Shown piece after piece: positions 35,713-45,204 of a stretch of 64,000 nt of DNA. The DNA comes from Akkermansiaceae bacterium (GTDB taxonomy: Bacteria > Verrucomicrobiota > Verrucomicrobiia > Verrucomicrobiales > Akkermansiaceae). Position numbers and translations under genes: made by a program. Every line of letters starts with the position of its first letter. The first letter of the stretch is position 1. The stretch is from contig JACKQB010000007.1 of NCBI GenBank assembly GCA_024233115.1, forward strand, positions 62,001 to 126,000, read 5' to 3'. The notes beneath the pieces were generated by a model. That model searched no databases. It saw only the letters and a program-made list of their open reading frames with translations, and was not told the DNA's origin.

Positions 35713-36780
35713 ATGCCCACCGTTCATCTCGACCTCGCCGACCGATCCTACGATATCCTTGTCGATGACGGATTACTCGACCGCGCCGGTGAACTCATCA
35801 GCGGTGTTGGTTTGTCAGGAAAAGCCGCCATCATCACCGATAGCCATGTGGCCCCTCACTACGCCGAACGTTTGCTTGCCCAGATTCCAAACGCCAGCCT
35901 GCACACCGTGCCCGCGGGGGAAGCGAGTAAGTCGATGTTGCAAACGGCGGAGCTCTGCGGCGAAATGAATCGCGCAGGACACGACCGGGCCTCATTTGCC
36001 ATCGCCCTCGGAGGCGGTGTCGTCGGTGACCTCGCCGGTTTTGTCGCCTCCATTTTCTATCGGGGAATTCCCTTCGTTCAGATCCCCACCACCATTGTCG
36101 CCCAGGTCGATAGCTCGGCAGGAGGAAAAACCGGGGTGAATGCATCCGAAGGAAAAAACCTGATCGGCTGCTTCCACCAGCCACGGCTGGTCATCGTCGA
36201 TCCCCTCACCCTCAAAACCCTGCCGGGTCGTGAATACCGGGAAGGCTATGCCGAGGCCATCAAACACGCCGCCATCCGTGATGCCGCCATGGTCGATGAC
36301 CTTGCTGCTCTCAACCCTGCGGACCAACATCCGTCGGCTGCCCTGTTAGCCCGCAACCTGGCCATCAAAGCCCGCATTGTGGAGGAGGATGAACGTGAAA
36401 CCTCGGGGACGCGCGCGCTGCTCAACTTTGGTCATACCATTGGCCACGGCATCGAGGCGTCGCTCCCCTACGGCACCATGCTACACGGCGAAGCCATCTC
36501 GCTCGGAATCAAAGCGGCACTTTTCCTCTCGGAAAAAATCAACCATTTCCCAGCCGGGGACAGCCAGCGCATCTTGAGGTTACTCGAGAATTTCCAACTC
36601 CCCCTGACCCTGCCTGAGGGCATTGCAACGGCAACCATCATGGATAAGCTTGGTCGTGATAAAAAGTTCACCGGCGGCAGCATCAAGTTTGTGCTGCTCA
36701 CCGCATTAGGTGCGGCGGAGGTTTCCACCAAGGTCAAGCTGGAGGATATACACGAGGCCGTGGAGTTCTTGCGCGGGTAG
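35713..36780 (+). CDS. aroB: 3-dehydroquinate synthase
   Basis: AroB cyclises DAHP to 3-dehydroquinate in the shikimate pathway, using NAD and a divalent metal. The NAD/metal signatures are present: PAGEASKSM, ALGGGVVGDLAGFVASIFYRG, PTTIVAQVDSSAGGKTGVN, and the metal ligands in EGYAEAIKHA and LNFGHTIGHGIEA. The length of 355 residues is normal. The ATG directly follows a G-free heptamer array. The gene is convergent with pheS with a shared hairpin at the junction. Confidence 0.97.
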   Translation: MPTVHLDLADRSYDILVDDGLLDRAGELISGVGLSGKAAIITDSHVAPHYAERLLAQIPNASLHTVPAGEASKSMLQTAELCGEMNRAGHDRASFAIALGGGVVGDLAGFVASIFYRGIPFVQIPTTIVAQVDSSAGGKTGVNASEGKNLIGCFHQPRLVIVDPLTLKTLPGREYREGYAEAIKHAAIRDAAMVDDLAALNPADQHPSAALLARNLAIKARIVEEDERETSGTRALLNFGHTIGHGIEASLPYGTMLHGEAISLGIKAALFLSEKINHFPAGDSQRILRLLENFQLPLTLPEGIATATIMDKLGRDKKFTGGSIKFVLLTALGAAEVSTKVKLEDIHEAVEFLRG

Positions 36781-36803
36781 TGCGACTGTGCAGGTCGCGC
36801 TAC
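36777..36803. terminator. Hairpin at the aroB/pheS convergent junction
   Basis: GTAGTGCGAC (36777-36786) pairs with GTCGCGCTAC (36794-36803), with one G-U pair. It overlaps both stop codons. There is no T-run on either strand, so it could slow convergent transcription without being a classic terminator. Confidence 0.5.
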
Positions 36804-37816
36804 GCAAACTGCTTGAGAAAACGGATGTCGTTTTCAATGAGCAGGCGGATGTCCTTGATGCCCCACTTGATCATGGCAAGGCGGTCGATGCCCATACCGA
36901 AGGCAAAGCCGGTTACCTTCTCCGGGTTGAAGACATCATCGCCACGGGTCTCGCAGAGTGATTCGAAAACAGCGGGGTCGACCATGCCGCAGCCTGCGAT
37001 CTCAATCCATTTCGGCTCCTGACCCTTGGCGTGCAGCTTGATATCGATTTCAAAACTTGGCTCGGTGAAGGGGAAGAAGTGCGGCCGGAAACGCACCTCG
37101 GTATCGTCGCCAAACATACTGCGGAGGAAAAACTCGAGTGTGCCCTTGAGATCGCCAAGACTCACGTCGGTATCGACGTAGAGGCCCTCTAACTGATTGA
37201 ACACCGAGAGGTGGGTGGCATCGATTTCGTCCCGGCGGTAGGCCGAGCCGGGGGCAATGATACGCACGGGTGGTGTCGCTTTTTCCATGGTCCGGATCTG
37301 CACGCTGGAGGTGTGCGTGCGCAGCAGCTTGCCACTATCGAAATAGAAGGTGTCCTTCTCATTGCGTGCCGGGTGGTCTTCGGGTGTGTTCAGCGCATCG
37401 AAGCAGTGGAACTCGTCCTCGATTTCCGGCCCCTCGGCAAGGGCGAAGCCCATGCGGCGCAGCACCTGGATGGACCGGTCCCGGACCTGGGTCAGGGGGT
37501 GAATGGCACCGGTGGGCAGTGGCCGGGACGGCAGAGTCAGGTCGATACCTTGCACGGACTTTTTATCGGCTTCGTCAGCCAAGGACGCCTGTTTGCCCTC
37601 GATGGCGGATGTGATCGCCTGACGTGCGGCATTCAGCAGCTGGCCCATTTTGGGTTTATCGGCAGGAGACAGGTCCTTCATACCGGCCGAGGCGAGCGTG
37701 AGGCGTCCTTTTTTTCCGAGAAAGGCCACGCGGGCATCGTCGAGGGACCTTTCATCACCTGCCGCTGCAATAGCGGTCAAGGCATCAGTCTGGATGGCTT
37801 CAATTTCCTGATTCAT
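36800..37816 (-). CDS. pheS: Phenylalanyl-tRNA synthetase alpha subunit
   Basis: PheS carries the catalytic class II core of PheRS. It has 338 residues from ATG 37816; a longer frame to 37993 lacks family similarity at its N-terminus. An N-terminal coiled coil leads to motif 2 (SAYRRDEIDATHLSVFNQLEG), the FTEPSFEIDI segment and motif 3 (FAFGMGIDRLAMIKWGI). pheT is not adjacent; a lipoprotein and chaperone genes lie upstream. The gene is convergent with aroB. Confidence 0.97.
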   Translation of the reverse strand: MNQEIEAIQTDALTAIAAAGDERSLDDARVAFLGKKGRLTLASAGMKDLSPADKPKMGQLLNAARQAITSAIEGKQASLADEADKKSVQGIDLTLPSRPLPTGAIHPLTQVRDRSIQVLRRMGFALAEGPEIEDEFHCFDALNTPEDHPARNEKDTFYFDSGKLLRTHTSSVQIRTMEKATPPVRIIAPGSAYRRDEIDATHLSVFNQLEGLYVDTDVSLGDLKGTLEFFLRSMFGDDTEVRFRPHFFPFTEPSFEIDIKLHAKGQEPKWIEIAGCGMVDPAVFESLCETRGDDVFNPEKVTGFAFGMGIDRLAMIKWGIKDIRLLIENDIRFLKQFA

Positions 37817-37886
37817 AGGCGGGGTTTTGTGTAGGCGAATATGGGCGTATGTAAATAGGTAAATGCGTTCACCGTCCCCGGGATAC

Positions 37887-38483
37887 CTACTTAGCCACCA
37901 CCTTCTTGCGCAACACCATGGGGTTTTTCCAATCAAAGGGCACGCCAAACCCACCTGCGGCCAGTTTTTCCACCCACTCGCCCTGGGGGTCATCGATCAC
38001 GGCGCCGGCATTCTGTTTTTCCACCTCGTTCCCCTGCGCATCCTTTTTGGTATCAGGGTCATTCCTGCCTTTGATCTTGCCGTCGGCAATCAGTTTTCTA
38101 AAGGCATCATTATCGGGTGACCAAATCAGGAATTCGTTGTTTCCTCCCCCCAGGAGGTACCACCGCCGTTCACCTTTCTCATCGGGTTCGTAGTTGAGAA
38201 ACACGTAATCATTTGATGACCTGATAGAGATTTTCGCAGCCTCACCCTGCTCTTCACCCTCTTTTTTTGCCGGTGTGAACAGAATCTCCCCCTTGGTCGC
38301 GTTCGTAACCTCGATCCGGCCTATCACCTCACCGTCCTTATTGATCCACTCGCCACTGATATCCTGTGCGCCCACGGCGGTTAGGTCAACGGGTTCAGCT
38401 CCAACAAGCTGCTTCGACCGGATGTTGGAGCAACTGGTGGTGATGGCGACAAGGACGGGGAGCAGGAGAATCAGTGTTTTCAT
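37887..38483 (-). CDS. Putative lipoprotein of unknown function
   Basis: This 198-residue protein has a lipobox near VLVAITTSC, Cys18. The body is beta-rich (GEWINKDGEVIGRIEVTNATKGEILFT) with a Lys/Asp/Glu-rich middle and no catalytic motif I can recognise. It lies 70 bases upstream of pheS in the same direction and 52 bases downstream of hslO. Envelope location is likely from the lipobox; nothing more can be said. Confidence 0.75.
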   Translation of the reverse strand: MKTLILLLPVLVAITTSCSNIRSKQLVGAEPVDLTAVGAQDISGEWINKDGEVIGRIEVTNATKGEILFTPAKKEGEEQGEAAKISIRSSNDYVFLNYEPDEKGERRWYLLGGGNNEFLIWSPDNDAFRKLIADGKIKGRNDPDTKKDAQGNEVEKQNAGAVIDDPQGEWVEKLAAGGFGVPFDWKNPMVLRKKVVAK

Positions 38484-38535
38484 GATACTTCAATCTACCC
38501 CCTCTGACGGCATGGTCAAGCCATGGCGGAGCGAA

Positions 38536-39312
38536 TCACCCCATGAGATCCGCTGGGGTCACCACGTAGTGGGCACCACAGCGCGGGCAGTTGACCTTGA
38601 TCGAGCCCTCACCCTGGAACAGCTCGTCGGGTTTGTTTTTCCAGGAGCTGAGCGTGGGTAGAATGCGCTCTTTGCTACAGCCGCAGTTGAAGTGAAACTT
38701 ACGTGTCTCCAGCAGCTTCGTTTGTTCGGTTTCGGTGATGGCCGCTACTTTTCCAGCGTCCAGCGCATCAAACCATTCCTCATCGAAATCAGGCTGGGCC
38801 GCGACGAGGGCGTATTGTTCATCGTCGAGACGAAAACACTTCGCAGGGCGCTGCTCGCTCTGCCGGTAGTAGTGTTCGATCCATTCGATCGGGTCGTTGC
38901 TATCCAGATCGACCGTTGTTGTCCGGGGTTCCTGACCGGATACGCTGGTCTGACTGTAGAGCAGATTTCGGTCGGGCTCGCGGATATCCTTGGTAAAGAG
39001 GCGACCGGTGATGTTTTCGAAGGTGCTGCTGCCGGTAACAAAGTAATTCACCCTCGGGGCGCGGAGGTTCGCCGTCCAGGCGATGGTCTCCGCCCACGGA
39101 CGGGCCGTCAGGTGCAGTGTCATCACCGCAAGCATATCCTTGAGCGTGGCATCCATCGCATTTTCATATCGAAGCTGATGCTCCATCAGGTGGATGTAGT
39201 AGCCCGTGAAGACAGGCGTGAACTGGCCACGCACCAGCAGGCAGTTGCGGTGGCGGACAAAAACCGACTCTACCTTGGTGAAGTCTTCGACGGGTTGCAT
39301 GGGTTCAGGCAT
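38536..39312 (-). CDS. hslO: Redox-regulated chaperone Hsp33
   Basis: Hsp33 is a holdase activated by oxidation of its C-terminal zinc centre. The protein has 258 residues and carries the two Cys pairs at the end: FHFNCGCSKERI (C-x-C) and NCPRCGAHY (C-x-x-C). The N-terminal substrate-binding domain is present. The leader on the coding strand is G-poor with 7-bp repeats and is part of an 18-bp inverted repeat. The hsp20 gene lies upstream in the same direction, separated by a terminator. Confidence 0.93.
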   Translation of the reverse strand: MPEPMQPVEDFTKVESVFVRHRNCLLVRGQFTPVFTGYYIHLMEHQLRYENAMDATLKDMLAVMTLHLTARPWAETIAWTANLRAPRVNYFVTGSSTFENITGRLFTKDIREPDRNLLYSQTSVSGQEPRTTTVDLDSNDPIEWIEHYYRQSEQRPAKCFRLDDEQYALVAAQPDFDEEWFDALDAGKVAAITETEQTKLLETRKFHFNCGCSKERILPTLSSWKNKPDELFQGEGSIKVNCPRCGAHYVVTPADLMG

Positions 39313-39324
39313 GGGGGGAAAAGG

Positions 39325-39418
39325 ATTCAGTTTGAAGTATTCAGGATTCAGGAAACCGGTGGGGCGGCCTCGCGATGCGCAGCGTCATAAACTGAATACG
39401 GAATACTTCAAACTGAAT
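39325..39418. repeat. 18-bp inverted repeat with heptamer structure upstream of hslO
   Basis: ATTCAGTTTGAAGTATTC (39325-39342) is the reverse complement of GAATACTTCAAACTGAAT (39401-39418), separated by 58 bases. Both arms show 7-bp spacing of TTCAG or GAATAC units. The function is unclear. Confidence 0.8.
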
Positions 39419-39435
39419 ACTCCCGCGCAGCGGGG

Positions 39436-39479
39436 AAAAAAAGATCAGGCCCGCCGAAAACACAAACGACGGACCTGAT
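39436..39479 (-). terminator. Intrinsic terminator of hsp20
   Basis: On the minus strand ATCAGGTCCGTCG pairs with CGGCGGGCCTGAT (two G-U pairs) and is followed by TTTTTTT. Confidence 0.85.
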
Positions 39480-39568
39480 ACACACCTACACTATGTATAC
39501 AAAACAATGAAAAAAACACTGAGTTTTTATACAGCGGGCACTCGCTACAGCAGCAGCGCGGTGCTCGC

Positions 39569-39979
39569 TCAGTTTACTACGATCGACTTTGGCTCAGCTT
39601 TCACGCGATGTGGAATTTCCAGGTAAAGAATTCCATTTTCCAGTCGGGCCTTGATATTGTCGGCATCGACATCGTCGGAAATCCTGACACGACGCTGCTC
39701 CTTGCCCAGGAAACGACGCTCCTCGTCATCGGTTTCAGCGGTGATGGTCAGAAAACGCTGGTCCACGCTGAGCTTCACCTCCTCCTTGGTGTAGCCGGGG
39801 AGTTCGAGACGGATTTTCCAGCCGTCGGTATCGTTTTGGATCGACTCGATATCCTGGCTGGCAGGGGCCGTGCATTGTCCGCCGTTGCAGCGGTTTACAT
39901 GATCAGCTTCGAGAGCCTGGCTGACAAACCGGTTGAGTTCATTAAAAACGCCGTTGTTGAATGGGTAATGGGTAATCAT
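39569..39979 (-). CDS. Small heat-shock protein Hsp20/alpha-crystallin
   Basis: This 136-residue protein has a full alpha-crystallin domain (about 42-130): IQNDTDGWKIRLELPGYTKEEV, the LTITAE strand, RISDDVDADNIKARLENGILYLEIP and the closing I-V-V tail. It prevents aggregation of unfolding proteins. The N-terminal arm contains a CNGGQC pair, unusual for the family and of unknown meaning. The leader on the coding strand is almost free of G and built of AACC-type 7-bp units. It has its own terminator. Confidence 0.93.
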   Translation of the reverse strand: MITHYPFNNGVFNELNRFVSQALEADHVNRCNGGQCTAPASQDIESIQNDTDGWKIRLELPGYTKEEVKLSVDQRFLTITAETDDEERRFLGKEQRRVRISDDVDADNIKARLENGILYLEIPHRVKAEPKSIVVN

Positions 39980-39988
39980 GGTATTTTT

Positions 39989-40017
39989 TTGGGTTGTGGG
40001 TTGGTTGATGGGTTAAT
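39989..40017 (-). repeat. Degenerate heptamer leader of hsp20
   Basis: On the plus strand TTGGGTT, GTGGGTT, GGTTGAT and GGGTTAA follow at 7-bp steps. In the coding sense this reads as AACCC/AACCA units with no G. Confidence 0.5.
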
Positions 40018-40180
40018 CGGCTTTCATAGTTGCAAGCTGTGTGCCAACAACATAAAAGAACCCTATCTCGTTCATCGTAGGCCACATAGGACTTATAAGA
40101 CTGATAGAAAAACCTCCGAAAACCTCGCGATCAGGACAAAATGACACGCCATATTGTCTCACGGTGACAGATTTTCCAAT

Positions 40181-40214
40181 AAAAAACGGCCACCGGGAAA
40201 ACCCGGTGGCCGTT
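40181..40214 (-). terminator. Intrinsic terminator of rplT
   Basis: On the minus strand AACGGCCACCGGG and CCCGGTGGCCGTT form a perfect 13-base-pair stem with a TTTT loop, followed by TTTT. It lies 25 bases past the rplT stop. Confidence 0.95.
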
Positions 40215-40239
40215 GGAATAATGTTTGTGACGCGCTGAA

Positions 40240-40617
40240 TCAAGCGGTCGCAGGAGCCTTCTTGTCGAGGGCTGCCTTGGCTTGCTCTACGATGCTGTTG
40301 AAGGCATCGATATCGTGCACTGCGAGGTCGGCAAGGATCTTGCGGTCCACCTCGATATTGGCGGCTTTGAGGCCTTCAATAAAACGTGAATAGGTGAGGT
40401 CCTGGGCACGTGCACCAGCGCTGATACGCTGAATCCACAGGCGCCGGAACTGTCCCTTACGCTTTTTACGGTCACGATACTCATAAGTTTGTGCCTTGCG
40501 GACGGCGTCCTTGGCATACTTATAGAGTTTCGAGCGGAAACCGCGGAAACCTTTGGCGCGTTTGAGAATGCGCTTCCGGCGTTTGCGGCTTGCTGGGCTG
40601 TTTGTTGCTCTTGGCAT
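40240..40617 (-). CDS. rplT: 50S ribosomal protein L20
   Basis: L20 binds 23S rRNA early in large-subunit assembly. The 125-residue protein has the strongly basic N-terminal helix (SRKRRKRILKRAKGFRGFR), YEYRDRKKRKGQFRRLWIQRI and the conserved ARAQDLTYSRFIEGL end. It follows rpmI in the same direction after about 180 bases, the usual rpmI-rplT order. infC is not adjacent. A perfect terminator closes the unit. Confidence 0.98.
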   Translation of the reverse strand: MPRATNSPASRKRRKRILKRAKGFRGFRSKLYKYAKDAVRKAQTYEYRDRKKRKGQFRRLWIQRISAGARAQDLTYSRFIEGLKAANIEVDRKILADLAVHDIDAFNSIVEQAKAALDKKAPATA

Positions 40618-40796
40618 GTTTCTGTTTTCTGGAACGGACGGTTATTTTCACACCTCCCGCAGTCTCGTCCATTCGATCCCGGTTTTCTTTTCTTCATGAA
40701 GTCTAGATCGCCGGGAAGGCTGCGTGGAGGCCGCTCGTGATGCGAGCGGTTGGCGTTGGGCGCCGCATTGGCGTGTTATACGCCGATTCTTGTTGA

Positions 40797-41006
40797 TCAG
40801 GCAAAAGGAAGAGAAGCCTTGACGGCTTTCAAGTCAGCGTCGGAAACGAGGGTCGCCTTACCCAGATTGCGTTTCCGCTTCTGGTTTTTCTTGGTAAGAA
40901 TGTGGCGTTTTCCCTGTTTACGGCGCAGAATCTTCCCTGTGCCCGTCACTTTGAATCTCTTAGCGACGGCCTTCCGGGTTTTTGCTGTACCTTTCGATTT
41001 GGCCAT
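40797..41006 (-). CDS. rpmI: 50S ribosomal protein L35
   Basis: This 69-residue protein is highly basic and has the L35 pattern: MAKSKGTAKTRKAVAKRFKV, GTGKILRRKQGKRHILTKK and a Leu/Ala-rich end. It precedes rplT. The gap between the two genes is longer than in most genomes, so rplT may have its own promoter. Confidence 0.97.
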   Translation of the reverse strand: MAKSKGTAKTRKAVAKRFKVTGTGKILRRKQGKRHILTKKNQKRKRNLGKATLVSDADLKAVKASLPFA

Positions 41007-41268
41007 GGGGCGCGGAACCTAGCTGGAACCAACAAGATTGCAAGGGGTTTTTACCCATATCATAAAAAAAATAAAGCCCCCCGCCTGGCCAGGATTGTCC
41101 ACTATCTATTTGCGCCTCGAAAAATTATAATGTATATGCAAATTCACGATGGGGCGTACGCTGTAGTCCGTCGTTTCCAAACGAGGTCTGCTCCCAACCC
41201 AAAAGCACCACCCTCAAGCCCCCAGCCTGATTCAAGCTTACTTTCCATAGCACATAGACACCATACAA

Positions 41269-44200
41269 ATGAAGCTCCCCAGCAGCCGCACACTCCCCAC
41301 CACCTTACGCACCAGACGCGGATTTGCCCTGGTTGCCACCATATCGGTCATGATCCTGCTGGTCATGATCGCCCTGGCCATGCTCAGCCTGGCGACCCTC
41401 GAAATGCGGGCATCCAGAAATTCAGACGCGCGCATCGAAGCCCAGGCAAATGCCAGACTGGCACTGCTATTGGCGATCGGACAAGCCCAGGAACAGCTTG
41501 GTCCAGACCAGATATCCACGGCACAAGCCGCCATCCTGGTAGCAGGAGCCCGAGGCGACTCCACATTTCCGTCGCCTGACCCATCCAACCCCGCCAACGA
41601 ATACCTGACAGGCTCGAACCCGGTCAGGAACCCGCATTGGCTGGGTACCTTTCCAACCTACGAACCCAACCCGGCCGACCCGTTTGACAAAAGCAGACCG
41701 TGGATCAGGCGTCCTGTCGACACCGGTGACAGCAGCGAACTCTACCTCTACGATGCCCGGTTCAGCAGCCATCGGATGACGGAAAAACCATCGATCAACC
41801 GTGCGCAATACGCACAATGGCTGGTCAGCAACCCCAGCCCGTCGGTGACACTCAATCCGGCGACGATGACCCCCAAACCACTCACCGGCACCTTGAGCGA
41901 CTTCGACCCCTTGGTTGCCAACGGGGCGTTCAACGGACCCTTGATGTATCCATCCACCACATCGGGTGTGTTTCAGGAGGCCCTTCCCCATCCTGAAAAT
42001 GCTCCGGCACTCGCCACCATAGAGGCCCGGGCCCCGATCGTCCCCATTAAAAACTCCGCCGGCGTGATCACCGGTGGATATGCTTACATGCTGAGCGACG
42101 AGTCCCTGAAGTACAAAACAGCGCTGGCTCATTCCGTCGAACAGACGGCCAGCAACGCACCCAACATCAACGATCCGGAAAGCTACGCCCAACTGGTCAC
42201 CCCGCAGAATGTCCACTTGGAAGGACTGCTGCGCCACGGCTCGGTCGATGACATGTTACAACACCTGTCCCACGATTCCGGGGTCCAGCCATACAAACAA
42301 ATCACCCTGGCGTCGGTCCCCCTGCAAGCGGACGCCCTGAAAGACACCCCCGCCACCCATTTCTCCCCGTTTTTCCGTCATAGCCTCACCGTTTATGGAC
42401 ACGGTTTATTGACAAACCCTGTCAGTGGGGGATTAAAACGCAACCTCTCGTCCTACCTCGAACGCCCGTCCACAGGCGCCAACAGGAATGAGCAGATCAC
42501 CCCCATCACAGCTGCCCGTGAGATCGGTAACAAGGCCAGTTCCGCCCTGCCCGACAGCATTTCCGATGTTTCATCCATTCTCCTCGCTTACAATGAAAGG
42601 GATAGCGAAACAGGTGCCTCGCATGTCCATGGGTCGATGACCACGGCAACTGATGGCGACCAGAAGCTCTCCCTGATGGCGCCGGTGCTGGAACAGCTCC
42701 GCAGCTTCGTGCAACTACGGAATACCACATCGAACCCCGACAACAAACTCACCCTGAAAAACCCCGAGATTGCAAGCAAGCCGGCCGCACAGGCAACAAG
42801 GGCACTGCTCGCATACTCATCCTACATGGGTGACCGCAGCTCGGCGGAATCGTTGCCCAGAATCGGATGGACAGGCTCCTACGCCGGCACCGCCTACGTT
42901 CCCGGGCAAGGAAACAACAGCCATCTAGCACCCGACAGCGGAGCGCACCCGGTCCTGCTGAAAGCGGCCGCCTACCTCCATCCGGCTTACGACTCGACCG
43001 CGCGTTTTGTCACTACGCTCATACTGCCACGCGTTGTTCTCTACAACCCCTACAATGTCAGGCTCAAACCCGGGAAGTACGTCGTCAATATCACCCATTG
43101 CACCTTTGGTGCTACCCGCCCTAGGTTTAGGTTTATACGTATCCAGTCCGATGGCTCCACTTTGGAAAAAAACTCCTATCCATATCTTTCATGGAATGGC
43201 TATAACTCAAATCAATCACTCTTTAACTTCCCGGGAGTCCGGGGCGACCTGACCTTCATCCTTGATAATGCCGAAGGTATGGAGCCCGGTGAATCCTTGT
43301 TGTTCTGCCCGGATGCCACCCGGGGTATCGCGGTCAAAGGCAGTAAATACGCCGAGCTGCAATTCTCGGGTGACGGTGATGTCAGTGCCAATGTCCTGAG
43401 TGCTCGGGTCAACCCGGATGACGGCTCCGGTTATTACCTGAAAAAGGACGGCTACAACCCGGATTTCCCTGAGTGGACTGGCGCATCCGATGTCTCGGCC
43501 AGGTGTGAAATAAGAACCGATAAGCACAGCTCAGGAAACCACCAGCTCTTTCAACTGGTCAAACTCTACCAGCCGTCCAGCAGCGCCAACCTTGCCGCCG
43601 GGTTGCAGCACTCGGAACTACTCAATTACAACCTGCTGCAGGTGGCTCACAACCAGGGAACCTACGAGGATAAAAATGCCGCCAGTTGGTGGCGGAATGC
43701 CCATTACGGCACCCTCACGCGCTCCCAGGTTCCGGACCTCTCAAAGGAAGATTTTTATGCATCCAGTTTAAGCGACGCATCATTGCAGTACCATGCACTG
43801 GGAATGCGGCTATTGAAGGACCAGGAAGCGAATGATCGAAACAATATCCCGTCCATCGCAAACCAATACCCGCTGTTTGCCCAGCGTGACCTGCGCGCGC
43901 CCTATATCGGCCAGGTCTGGTCGCTGACACAATTCGGTGCCGGGGCCAGATCGCTGACACCCCGAAACTGGGTCGAGTCCGGCGGCACCAACTATAAACA
44001 CTCGGCCTACTTCTTCCCCCTGGGCGACTGGTGGATCAGCACCCACGAAGGCGGTGTTGGCGCCGCCAACATTGACGACCCCCTGCACATCAGCAACGAC
44101 GCGCCTATCAGGGGAGTCACTGGGCGCAGCGAAATCAATGTCCTGCACCCGTTTTCGAGAACGGGAACCGGCGGGGTGGATGCTGACAATACCCCCGTGC

Positions 44201-45204
44201 CACTTTATGAATTACCCCGCCAGGAGGTGCCCATCACATCACTCGCCTTCTTCCGCCATTGCCCGATCAACCCCCACGTCGGAGGCCCCACCTACACCAT
44301 TGGCACCTCACATGGCACAAGGATGAGCCCCCGCAACTCGACCGCCACCACCTGGTCGGATCTTCAGACATCCTTGCTTGTCACCGATGGGTATCTGCGC
44401 AATGCCAAGTCTTACACAACTATCTCCAGCCCCCAACAGTCCCGCAGTGGATCGTGGTACAGCAACCCGCACGCGCGCTATCAGATTTACGATTACAGCT
44501 ACGAGGCAAACCATGGACTTTTTGACCGGTTCTTTCTCACGGGGATCGAGGGGGACCCCGGTAGTGGAAGCCAGTCCGGGGCGGCCGCTTCACTCCCCAG
44601 CGACTCGACGGACGCTTCTCGCGTTGACCGCAGCGTCAAACTCCCCAACAGCCGACTGCTCGCCAACCCCTTTACTGACAGCCCCCCGCTCAAAACGGAT
44701 ATCACCGGCTATTACACCGCAGCGAACAGCCTGGTCATCGATGGTGCATTCAACGTCAACAGCACCGATCCGCTTGCCTGGCAAGCCTTGCTCAGCAGCT
44801 TCCGCAACCTTGATTTACCTCGCAACGACGGGGGCTCACAAGACCTCAGCGAGCGATCAAGTTTCTCACGCCTGCTCAGCAGCTTGTTAGGAACCGGCGA
44901 CGAGCCCACCGGAGTGAGTGGCTACGTGCCGGTATGGCAACAGACCCGCGCTCTCACGGACAAACAAATCGAAACACTGAGCCTCAGCATTGTCCAACAG
45001 GTGAAGCGCCGGAGGCCCTTTGTATCGCTGGCAGACTTTGTGAACCGTCGACTGGTCGGCGGTGATCCTTATGCCGGCCAGATGTTTGGCCCGTCATCGG
45101 AAACCGAGTGGTCCAAGCTCGGCTTGCGAGGCGCCCTGGATGCCGCGATCGAGGCTTCCGGGATCAACAACACCACAGCGGATGGCGCTGGCTCCCCATC
45201 CTAA
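41269..45204 (+). CDS. Verru_Chthon cassette protein A-like giant pseudopilin (frame ends early)
   Basis: The 1311-residue product begins with a type IV pilin-like segment: basic TRTRRG then FALVATISVMILLVMIALAM, with cleavage expected after Gly18. The long extracytoplasmic part (for example DPENPNPADPFDKSRPW-like acidic and Asn-rich stretches) and the C-terminal GALDAAIEASGIN fit TIGR02600, the Verru_Chthon cassette protein A family. This frame stops at TAA 45202-45204. The expected family C-terminus continues in the +1 frame to 45565 (next entry). The usual cassette partners B, C and D are not found here. It is probably a surface or secretion-machine component; function is unproven. Confidence 0.85.
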   Translation: MKLPSSRTLPTTLRTRRGFALVATISVMILLVMIALAMLSLATLEMRASRNSDARIEAQANARLALLLAIGQAQEQLGPDQISTAQAAILVAGARGDSTFPSPDPSNPANEYLTGSNPVRNPHWLGTFPTYEPNPADPFDKSRPWIRRPVDTGDSSELYLYDARFSSHRMTEKPSINRAQYAQWLVSNPSPSVTLNPATMTPKPLTGTLSDFDPLVANGAFNGPLMYPSTTSGVFQEALPHPENAPALATIEARAPIVPIKNSAGVITGGYAYMLSDESLKYKTALAHSVEQTASNAPNINDPESYAQLVTPQNVHLEGLLRHGSVDDMLQHLSHDSGVQPYKQITLASVPLQADALKDTPATHFSPFFRHSLTVYGHGLLTNPVSGGLKRNLSSYLERPSTGANRNEQITPITAAREIGNKASSALPDSISDVSSILLAYNERDSETGASHVHGSMTTATDGDQKLSLMAPVLEQLRSFVQLRNTTSNPDNKLTLKNPEIASKPAAQATRALLAYSSYMGDRSSAESLPRIGWTGSYAGTAYVPGQGNNSHLAPDSGAHPVLLKAAAYLHPAYDSTARFVTTLILPRVVLYNPYNVRLKPGKYVVNITHCTFGATRPRFRFIRIQSDGSTLEKNSYPYLSWNGYNSNQSLFNFPGVRGDLTFILDNAEGMEPGESLLFCPDATRGIAVKGSKYAELQFSGDGDVSANVLSARVNPDDGSGYYLKKDGYNPDFPEWTGASDVSARCEIRTDKHSSGNHQLFQLVKLYQPSSSANLAAGLQHSELLNYNLLQVAHNQGTYEDKNAASWWRNAHYGTLTRSQVPDLSKEDFYASSLSDASLQYHALGMRLLKDQEANDRNNIPSIANQYPLFAQRDLRAPYIGQVWSLTQFGAGARSLTPRNWVESGGTNYKHSAYFFPLGDWWISTHEGGVGAANIDDPLHISNDAPIRGVTGRSEINVLHPFSRTGTGGVDADNTPVPLYELPRQEVPITSLAFFRHCPINPHVGGPTYTIGTSHGTRMSPRNSTATTWSDLQTSLLVTDGYLRNAKSYTTISSPQQSRSGSWYSNPHARYQIYDYSYEANHGLFDRFFLTGIEGDPGSGSQSGAAASLPSDSTDASRVDRSVKLPNSRLLANPFTDSPPLKTDITGYYTAANSLVIDGAFNVNSTDPLAWQALLSSFRNLDLPRNDGGSQDLSERSSFSRLLSSLLGTGDEPTGVSGYVPVWQQTRALTDKQIETLSLSIVQQVKRRRPFVSLADFVNRRLVGGDPYAGQMFGPSSETEWSKLGLRGALDAAIEASGINNTTADGAGSPS

